Part shown: one piece after another, positions 42,570 to 51,804 of the stretch
How positions within the stretch are numbered: position 1 is the stretch's first letter
Layout of the letters: each line of letters begins with the position of its first letter
From: Bradyrhizobium sp.
Lineage (GTDB): Bacteria > Pseudomonadota > Alphaproteobacteria > Rhizobiales > Xanthobacteraceae
Assembly (NCBI RefSeq): GCF_030654605.1
Contig: NZ_JAURXB010000007.1
Span: forward strand, 1-51,804
DNA length: 51,804 nt
Direction of reading: 5' to 3'
Notes under the pieces: generated by a model
The model's database searches: none
Seen by the model: the letters and a program-made list of their open reading frames with translations, nothing else
What the model was told of the DNA's origin: nothing
Program-made: the position numbers and the translations under genes

Positions 42570-45532
42570 CCTCATCCGCGAAGGGCGACGCGGACCAACA
42601 TCGTCTGGCCGCGCGGTTTGTGGACGGACCGCATGTGTCCGCTCCCGACAAGGCCGAAGCGCGACTGGCTGACTGGCTGACCGATCTGGCGCCGGCGCAG
42701 GCGGCTGCGATCGCGAAGCTGACCGGCCGGTTCCCGCGCGCCAAAACCATCCTTCTCGGCATTGCCGAAGCCTCCCCCTATTTGTTCGACCTGCTGCGGG
42801 CCGACGCCGCGCGCGCGATCCGGCTGCTCGAATGCGAGCCGGAGCCGCATCTGGCCCGGCTGGTCGAAAATACCTGCCGCGACGTCGCGGCCGCGTCCGC
42901 CGAGGCCGACGTGATGCAGTTGCTTCGCCGCATGAAATCGGAAGCGGCGCTCCTGATCGCACTGTGCGATATCGGCGGCCTCTGGCCCGTGATGCAGGTG
43001 ACGGCGGCGCTGACCGATCTCGCGGTCGCTTCGGTGCAGGCGGCGCTGCGGTTTTTGCTGCGGCAGGAAGCCGGGCGCGGCAGGCTGACGCCGCCCAGTT
43101 TCGATTCCCCCGAGGACAACAGCGGCCTCGTGGTGCTCGCCATGGGCAAGATGGGCGCGGGCGAGCTGAATTATTCCAGCGACATCGACCTGATCGTGTT
43201 CTTCGATTCCGAAGCGCCGACGCTGGCGCCGGACATCGAGCCGCAGACGTTCTTCGTGCGCGTCACCCAGGCGCTTGCGCGAATCCTGCAGCAGCGCAAT
43301 GGCGACGGCTACGTGTTCCGGGTCGATCTGCGGCTGCGGCCGGATCCATCCTCGACCCAGGTCGCGATCTCGATGGCTGCGGCGCTGCATTATTACGAGC
43401 GGGACGGGCGGACCTGGGAACGCGCCGCCATGATCAAGGCGCGGCCCTGCGCCGGCGACGCCAGGGCCGGCGAGGCGCTGGTGGCGGAAATCGCGCCCTT
43501 CGTCTGGCGCAAGCATCTGGATTTCGCCGCGCTGGCCGACGTCCATGACATGAAGCGGCAGATGCAGACCTTTCGCGGCCAGAGCGAGATCGCGGTCGAG
43601 GGGCACAACGTCAAGGTCGGGCGCGGCGGCATTCGCGAGATAGAGTTTTTCGCGCAGACCCAGCAACTGATCGCCGGCGGCCGGCATCCGGAATTGCGGG
43701 TGCGGCCCACGCTGGAGGCCCTGGCCGTGCTGGCCTCGAGCAACTGGATCACCTTTGAGGCCCGCGACGAGCTCACCGCCGCCTACATCTTCCTGCGGCG
43801 GGTCGAACACCGGCTGCAGATGGTCGCGGATGAGCAGACCCATGCCTTGCCCGACGACGCCGAGGCGATGGAGCGGTTCGCCGCCTTCTTCGGCTACGCC
43901 AGCCGCGCCGCCTTCGCCAGCGACCTGCTGGTGCATCTCAATGTCGTGCAGGGGCATTACGGCAAGCTGTTCGAGGGCGATCCGGCCGGCACCGCGCAAT
44001 TGCCGGCGGCGGACTACAGCGCCGGTCCTGACGATCCCAGGCTGATCGAGCATCTGGTCTCGCTCGGCTTCAAGAAACCGGTCGTGGTGGCGGGAACCGT
44101 CCAGCAATGGCTGACCGGCGATTATCGCGCGCTGCGCATCGAGGCGACGCGCAACGCCTTCGTCGAGTTCATCCCGGGACTGATCGACGGCCTGGCGCAT
44201 TCGGAAGAGCCCGACAATGCGGTGGCGGCGTTCGACCGCTTCCTCGGGGCATTGCAGCGCGGCGGGCGGCTGATCTCGCTGCTCAGCCAGAACCGCGAGC
44301 TGGTCGCGCTGGTGGCGCTGATCCTCGGCGCCGCTCCCCGGCTCGGCGACATGCTGGCGCGGCAGCCGCAGATCATGGACGGGTTGATCGATCCGCGCTT
44401 CTTCGGCGCGATGCCGGACCAGCGCGAACTGTCGATGCGGCTGGCGGCGACGCTGGAGGACGCCAATTCCTACGAAGAGTTTCTCGACCGGCTGCGGCTG
44501 TTCGGCCAGGAGAGCCTGTTCCTGATCGGCACGAGAATCCTGTCCGGCACGGTCTCCGCCCAGCAGGCCAGCGTCGCCTTCGCCGACGTCGCCGAGGGCA
44601 TCGTCCACACCGTGCATGGCCTGGTCACCGACCGGTTCGCGGCCCAGCACGGCCGCATCAAGGGGCAGCAGACCGCGATCCTGGCGATGGGCCGGCTCGG
44701 CAGCCGCGAGATGACCGCGTCATCCGATCTCGATCTGATCCTGCTGTATGATTTCGATCACGAATACCCCGACTCCGACGGCGAGCGGTCGCTGCACGGC
44801 GCGCAATATTTTGCCCGCTTCACCCAGCGGCTGATCAGCGCCTTCACGACGCGGACCAATTACGGCGTGCTCTACGACGTCGACATGCGGCTGCGCCCTT
44901 CGGGCCGCGCCGGGCCGGTGGCCTCGCGGATCGACTCCTTCGCCGACTATCAGGAACGCGAAGCCTGGACCTGGGAGCACATGGCGCTGACCCGTGCGCG
45001 CGTGATCTCGGCGCCGCCGGAGCTTCGCGCCCGCATCGAGAGCATCATTCGCGCCGCGCTGACGCGGCCGCGCGACCGCGCCAGCGTCGCCGGCGACGTC
45101 GCGGACATGCGCCGCGCCATCGCTCTGGAGAAGGGCGAGAACGAGGTCTGGGATCTGAAATATGCCGCCGGCGGCATGGTCGATATCGACTTCATCGCGC
45201 AATATCTCCAGCTGGTTCACGCCGCCGACCGCCCCGAGATTCTCGACGTCTCCACGCTGCAAGTGCTCGACAGCGCGGCGCGGCTCGGCGTGCTGCCGCA
45301 ACCGGCGGCGGAGACCTTGCGTTCGGCGACGCGGCTCTATCATGACCTCACCCAAATTCTGCGGCTCTGCGTCACCGAAAAATTCAAGCCGGAAACCGCG
45401 GGCGACGACCTCCTGCGCGTGCTGGCGCGGGCCGGCGATGCCCCCGACTTTTCCGCGCTGGAGGCGCGCGTCAAGGAAACCCAGACCGAGGTGAGGCGGG
45501 TGTTCGGGGATATTGTCGAAGGCCGGAGCTGA
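42566..45532 (+). CDS. glnE: Glutamine synthetase adenylyltransferase/adenylyl-removing enzyme
   Basis: A 988-residue bifunctional enzyme with two nucleotidyltransferase domains. The N-terminal (adenylyl-removing) domain has GKMGAGELNYSSDIDLIVFF near residues 192-212. The C-terminal (adenylylating) domain has GRLGSREMTASSDLDLILLY near 708-728. Each has a helical PII/GlnB-responsive region behind it (EKGENEVWDLKYAAGGMVDI for the second). It attaches AMP to glutamine synthetase under nitrogen excess and removes it under limitation. Length and both Asp-x-Asp sites are normal. The start is ATG 42566, overlapping the kinase stop. Confidence 0.96.
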   Translation: MTSSAKGDADQHRLAARFVDGPHVSAPDKAEARLADWLTDLAPAQAAAIAKLTGRFPRAKTILLGIAEASPYLFDLLRADAARAIRLLECEPEPHLARLVENTCRDVAAASAEADVMQLLRRMKSEAALLIALCDIGGLWPVMQVTAALTDLAVASVQAALRFLLRQEAGRGRLTPPSFDSPEDNSGLVVLAMGKMGAGELNYSSDIDLIVFFDSEAPTLAPDIEPQTFFVRVTQALARILQQRNGDGYVFRVDLRLRPDPSSTQVAISMAAALHYYERDGRTWERAAMIKARPCAGDARAGEALVAEIAPFVWRKHLDFAALADVHDMKRQMQTFRGQSEIAVEGHNVKVGRGGIREIEFFAQTQQLIAGGRHPELRVRPTLEALAVLASSNWITFEARDELTAAYIFLRRVEHRLQMVADEQTHALPDDAEAMERFAAFFGYASRAAFASDLLVHLNVVQGHYGKLFEGDPAGTAQLPAADYSAGPDDPRLIEHLVSLGFKKPVVVAGTVQQWLTGDYRALRIEATRNAFVEFIPGLIDGLAHSEEPDNAVAAFDRFLGALQRGGRLISLLSQNRELVALVALILGAAPRLGDMLARQPQIMDGLIDPRFFGAMPDQRELSMRLAATLEDANSYEEFLDRLRLFGQESLFLIGTRILSGTVSAQQASVAFADVAEGIVHTVHGLVTDRFAAQHGRIKGQQTAILAMGRLGSREMTASSDLDLILLYDFDHEYPDSDGERSLHGAQYFARFTQRLISAFTTRTNYGVLYDVDMRLRPSGRAGPVASRIDSFADYQEREAWTWEHMALTRARVISAPPELRARIESIIRAALTRPRDRASVAGDVADMRRAIALEKGENEVWDLKYAAGGMVDIDFIAQYLQLVHAADRPEILDVSTLQVLDSAARLGVLPQPAAETLRSATRLYHDLTQILRLCVTEKFKPETAGDDLLRVLARAGDAPDFSALEARVKETQTEVRRVFGDIVEGRS

Positions 45533-45547
45533 AGCGGCCAGGGAAGG

Positions 45548-45682
45548 CCCTCATCCTGAGGAGCATCGCCAATGGCGATGCGTCTCGAAGGATGGAAACA
45601 GGAAATGTGCCAGATGGTTCGAGACGTGCGCCGGGCAGCGCAGGCGCGCAGCCCGGACGCACTCCTCACCATGAGGGAGCGG
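45548..45682. repeat. Bradyrhizobium-type intergenic inverted repeat
   Basis: The ends CCCTCATCCTGAGGAGC and GCTCCCTCATGGTGAGGAG (read on the opposite strand) are inverted relatives. The interior holds GCGATGCGTCTCGAAGGATG and GGTTCGAGACG, another opposed pair. Such CCTCATggTGAGGAG / TCTCGAACCATG elements are scattered through Bradyrhizobium genomes. It lies between the converging glnE and PleC-like genes. Confidence 0.7.
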
Positions 45683-45692
45683 GGCTGATTGC

Positions 45693-48008
<2,316 letters not shown>

Positions 48009-48226
48009 ACCTAGACCCCCTCGGAGAACTTTTCTGCACCGATTCGGAGATGGCCCCAGTCACTTCCGAATCACAGGGATTTGAATCCAGTTTGGCCGGG
48101 CTGTCGAGAGTCAACGATTCGTTAATTGAAATAAATGTTGTCCAACGGCGAATCGAGACTCCATTTTGCCCGCAATTCTACCGGGCCGGTGAGTCCGAAA
48201 GGAGAACGCGCGGCCGTGCCGGAATT

Positions 48227-49609
48227 TCACCGCGCGTGCGGCGGCTCGGCATGGCTGATGACGCGCTTCACGGTGGGGAAGGCGCGGCGCAACGCGCGCT
48301 CGATCTCGTCGACGTTCTGATGAACCTTGATCACGCTCATCGAGGGCGCGGCGCGGCAGTGGAAGTTGACGATCTCGCCGGCATCGGTGTTGCGGACCCG
48401 CACATTGTGCACGTCGTGGATGGCGCCGTCGGCGGCAAAGCGCGACAGCGCCGCCTTGATGGTTTCGACGCGGTCCGGCGCTGCATCGGTTCCCAGCGGC
48501 AGTTCCGGTTCCAGCGGCTCGATGTGGGTGTCGACCTCGACGTCCTCGCCGAACTCGTCGCGGATATTGCGCTCCAGTCCATGGGCGATGTCGTGGGCCG
48601 CGGTCAGCGGCATATCGCCGTCGACTTCGAGGTCGATGCTGACGGTCAGCCTGCCGCCGAGATCGTGCACGGTGACATGGTGGATGGCGAGGCCCGAATT
48701 GCGCGCGATCACCATGATACGCTCGCGCACGCTCTCGTTGTTGCGCGCCACCGGGACCGCGGTGAAGGTCAGGTCGGAGTCACCAAGCGCCCTGGTGACC
48801 GCCTGCTGCGCCATCCGCTTGATCTGTTCGACGCGGTCGATCGGATAGGTGCGGGGAACCTGCACGATGGCATCGATGAAGTGCGTCGAGCCGACCATCC
48901 GCACCCTCACGCGTTCGATGTCGACCACGCCGGGAACCGTCCTGATCGCGGCGTCGGCCTTCTCCGATACGCCCTCGGGCGCGCGGTCGAGCAGGGTCTC
49001 CACGGTGGAACGCGTCATTCTCACGCCGAGCAGGCCGATGATCAGGGCAACCGCGATGGCGGCCGCCGCGTCGCCCCACCAGAAGCCGAGGCCGGCCAGG
49101 ATGAGGCCGGCGATGACGGCAAAGGAACCGAACATGTCGGAGGCGAAATGCAGCGCATCGGCCGCGAGCGCCTGGCTGCGCGTTTCGCGCGCGGTACGGT
49201 GCAGCGCCCGGGCACGCCAGAAGTTCACGGCGATCTCGACCACGAGCACGATGAAGGGGATTGCCGAGATGGTCGGCGGCGGCGCGCCCTCGCGCAGGCG
49301 GCTCCAGGCTTCGACCAGAATGCCCCCCGCCAGCACATAGAGCAGGGCGGTGATGCCAAGCGCCGAAAGGCTCTCGAACTTGCCATGGCCGTAGTGGTGC
49401 TCGGCGTCCGCCGGCTGGTCCGAAACCCGCACCACCGCCCAGGTGATGATGGTGGCCACCATGTCGATCACGCTGTGCAACGCGTCGGAGATCAGCGCCA
49501 GCGAGCCGATGGTGATGCCGACGGCGAGTTTCGCGGCGGCCATGGCGGCGCTGGCGAAGATCGAAATCGCCGCGACGCGGGCTTTGACGTTGTGAACGGG
49601 ATGGGCCAT
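48227..49609 (-). CDS. Cation diffusion facilitator (CDF) transporter with long cytosolic tail
   Basis: A 460-residue CDF metal/proton antiporter. The metal site is readable: helix II SDALHSVIDM (about 40-49) and helix V DALHFASDMFG, plus the loop HHYGHGKFE that binds an extra ion. Six membrane helices occupy about residues 10-215. The cytosolic C-terminus is about 240 residues instead of the usual 90 and seems to hold more than one ferredoxin-like ZT_dimer unit (about 215-300, 305-375, 380-460), with His residues such as IHHVTVHDLGG and DVHNVRV. It should export Zn, Co, Fe or Mn; specificity is not readable. Confidence 0.9.
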   Translation of the reverse strand: MAHPVHNVKARVAAISIFASAAMAAAKLAVGITIGSLALISDALHSVIDMVATIITWAVVRVSDQPADAEHHYGHGKFESLSALGITALLYVLAGGILVEAWSRLREGAPPPTISAIPFIVLVVEIAVNFWRARALHRTARETRSQALAADALHFASDMFGSFAVIAGLILAGLGFWWGDAAAAIAVALIIGLLGVRMTRSTVETLLDRAPEGVSEKADAAIRTVPGVVDIERVRVRMVGSTHFIDAIVQVPRTYPIDRVEQIKRMAQQAVTRALGDSDLTFTAVPVARNNESVRERIMVIARNSGLAIHHVTVHDLGGRLTVSIDLEVDGDMPLTAAHDIAHGLERNIRDEFGEDVEVDTHIEPLEPELPLGTDAAPDRVETIKAALSRFAADGAIHDVHNVRVRNTDAGEIVNFHCRAAPSMSVIKVHQNVDEIERALRRAFPTVKRVISHAEPPHAR

Positions 49610-49721
49610 GCGCTGTCGTGTAGCAGCCCGGCATGCAGGTTAAAAGCGCCGATCGGCTCGTGTAGTCGCCATTCACTCGCAGCAAGGATTATTGCGAATT
49701 ATTCTGATTCTAGAAGCGGCG

Positions 49722-49843
49722 CGTAGGGTGGGCAAAGCGGCTCGCCGTAGCTCAACGAGCGAAGGCGAAAAGCGTGCCCACCATCTCGATCAAGACAAGG
49801 ATGGTGGGCACGGCGCGAAGAGTGCGCCTTTGCCCACCCTACG
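49722..49843. repeat. Nested inverted repeat element
   Basis: The outer arms CGTAGGGTGGGCAAAG (49722-49737) and CTTTGCCCACCCTACG (49828-49843) are perfect complements. An inner pair, CGTGCCCACCAT and ATGGTGGGCACG, lies inside. The element resembles dispersed GTAGGGTGGGCAAAG repeats of Bradyrhizobium. It starts 4 bases past the oxidoreductase stop and probably ends that transcript. Confidence 0.85.
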
Positions 49844-49847
49844 AGAT

Positions 49848-50822
49848 CTACAACGTCACCACGATCTTGCCGAGGTGCCTGTTGGCTTCCATGTGTTCGA
49901 ACGCCTTGCCGATATCGTCGAAGGCGAACACCTTGTCGATCGGAAGTTGCAGTTTTCGCGACTCCACGGCGTCCCAGATATCCCTGCGGACCTCGGCAAA
50001 TATCTCGCGGATTTCCTCGATCGAGCGGGTGCGGAAGGTGACGCCGATGTAATGGATCCGGCGCGCAGCGTGCAGATCGAAATTGAAGTCGCCGTGGGTG
50101 CCGCCGAGCCGGCCGACATTGACGATGCGGCCCTTGACCTTGGTGGCTTTGAGATTCTGGTTGGCAACCGGGCCCGAAATCTGGTCGACGATCAGGTCGA
50201 CGCCTTCGCCATCCGTCGCCTTCAACACCTGGTCGACCCAGCCGGGATCACTGGAATCCACCGCAAGGTCGGCGCCGAACTCCTTCAGGCGTCCGCGCCG
50301 CGTCGCGTCGGTCGAGGAGCCGATCACGGTTTTGGCGCCCTTGAGTCTTGCAATCTGCAGCGCCATCAGGCCGACGCCGGAACTGGCGCCCTGGATCAGC
50401 ACGGACTGGCCGGCCTGCAGCGCGCCATTGGTGACGACCGCATTGTGCATGGTGGCAAGCGCGACGGGCAGGGTGGCCGCGTCCTCGAAACTCATATTGG
50501 CGTTGGCGGGAATGTGAAACAGCCGGCCGTGATCGGCCAGGGTGTATTCCGCGAAAGCAGCCCCGCCGGAGCCCATCACCCGGTCGCCGACCACGACGCC
50601 CTTGGCGTCGGGGCCGAGTTCGGCGACTTCGCCGGCCCATTCCATCCCGAGCACGGTGCCGGCTCCGCCGGCACTGCCATGCACATGGCCCTTGGTCATG
50701 CCGAGGTCGGCGCGGTTGAGGCCGCAGGCGCGCACGCGAACCAGCACCTGGTGAGCTTTCGGCGCCGGTTTCGCCACGTCGGTGATTTCAGCGCCATTGG
50801 CGCCGTACACATAGGCCTTCAT
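49848..50822 (-). CDS. Zinc-independent quinone oxidoreductase-like MDR enzyme
   Basis: A 324-residue medium-chain dehydrogenase/reductase. The N-terminus MKAYVYGANGAEITDVAKP is typical. The GroES-like domain contains VGDRVMGSGGAAFAEY, and the Rossmann domain has the nucleotide motif IQGASSGVGLMALQIARLKG (about 138-157). There is no catalytic-zinc Cys/His set of alcohol dehydrogenases, so it fits the NADPH:quinone reductase/enoyl reductase branch. The C-terminus (HLGKIVVTL) matches that branch. ATG 50822 is preceded by a GAGAG stretch; a frame up to 50888 lacks family residues. Confidence 0.88.
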   Translation of the reverse strand: MKAYVYGANGAEITDVAKPAPKAHQVLVRVRACGLNRADLGMTKGHVHGSAGGAGTVLGMEWAGEVAELGPDAKGVVVGDRVMGSGGAAFAEYTLADHGRLFHIPANANMSFEDAATLPVALATMHNAVVTNGALQAGQSVLIQGASSGVGLMALQIARLKGAKTVIGSSTDATRRGRLKEFGADLAVDSSDPGWVDQVLKATDGEGVDLIVDQISGPVANQNLKATKVKGRIVNVGRLGGTHGDFNFDLHAARRIHYIGVTFRTRSIEEIREIFAEVRRDIWDAVESRKLQLPIDKVFAFDDIGKAFEHMEANRHLGKIVVTL

Positions 50823-50890
50823 GGGATTACTCTCTTTTCTGCTCCCTCTCCCGTTTGTGAGGGAGGGTCGCGGTCGCGCCGAGAACAAGA

Positions 50891-50996
50891 CTGTCGTCGC
50901 CCGGCTCGACCGGGCGATCCAGTACGCCGCGGCTTCTCAGTTGAACACGACTGTCTCTGGAATACTGGGTCGCCCGGTCGAGCCGGGCGATGACAG
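50891..50996. repeat. REP-like inverted repeat element
   Basis: Arms of 34 bases (50891-50924 and 50963-50996) pair with three differences. The core CGCCCGGCTCGACCGGGCGA is itself palindromic. The arrangement, two self-palindromic arms in inverted orientation around about 38 bases, is the same as in the element at 15097-15187, with a different core sequence. It lies between two minus-strand genes. Confidence 0.78.
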
Positions 50997-51069
50997 CGGT
51001 GTTTGTGTCATTCATCGAGACCCGTACCAATTGGCAAGCAGGAAGGATAAGCGAGAAGCAAGCGGCACC

Positions 51070-51804
<735 letters not shown>

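Noticed and set aside
41007..44650. Minus-strand frames of 651 and 692 codons opposite the kinase and glnE
   Set aside because: Composition typical of complement frames; the plus-strand genes have complete catalytic motifs.
48009..48226. Possible short gene between the PleC-like kinase and the CDF gene
   Set aside because: Only a short frame overlapping the CDF end is open, and its residues and context give no support.

Overview
The window looks like chromosomal DNA of a GC-rich alphaproteobacterium of the order Hyphomicrobiales, most likely Bradyrhizobium or a close relative. Pointers are the rhizobial-type cytochrome c maturation order ccmI-ccmE-ccmF-ccmH (cycHJKL), a FeuP/FeuQ-type two-component pair, the degP / two-component / glnE / PleC-like kinase neighbourhood, twin porins with the rhizobial Porin_2 look, a Flp-type pilin, a Ku protein and several palindromic intergenic repeats. 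Assignments come from reading motifs and from memory of families; no database search was run. No tRNA, rRNA, CRISPR array, transposase, integrase or phage gene was recognised.

Layout. 1-4300: metabolic genes (end of a TctC-type binding protein, a SAM methyltransferase, a double-hotdog thioesterase, an amidase) and a 71-residue protein behind a good FixK/FNR-type box. 4310-7790 (minus): a compact unit of a class A penicillin-binding protein followed by DUF1214 and DUF1254 proteins. 8191-12437 (plus): an AT-richer accessory block encoding two P-loop ATPases that overlap by 4 bases. The second carries eight 43-residue TPR-like repeats and ends in an AT-hook-like tail. This is the best candidate for an undescribed system. 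12443-16841: ycgN-type gene, drug-efflux MFS pump, a 73-residue protein and a ThDP enzyme. 17002-21058 (minus): three genes with 4-base overlaps, namely a thymidine/AMP-phosphorylase-like enzyme, a PRPP-synthetase-like protein and a beta-CASP metallo-beta-lactamase protein, which together suggest RNA or nucleotide recycling. 21345-24849: tandem porins. 25291-27209: a solitary Flp pilin, a small conserved protein, Ku and a one-helix membrane peptide.

27449-45532 (plus) is a regulatory and envelope block: feuPQ, two unknown proteins, ccmI-ccmE-ccmF, ccmH, a chemoreceptor-like protein, a DegP-type protease, a second response regulator/kinase pair and glnE. A minus-strand RelE/ParE-type toxin and HTH antitoxin, with a palindromic operator, sits between ccmF and ccmH and so splits the cytochrome c maturation operon. 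45693-51804 (minus): a PleC-like PAS histidine kinase, a cation diffusion facilitator with a long cytosolic tail, a quinone-reductase-like MDR enzyme and the C-terminal part of a nitronate monooxygenase-like protein cut by the window edge.
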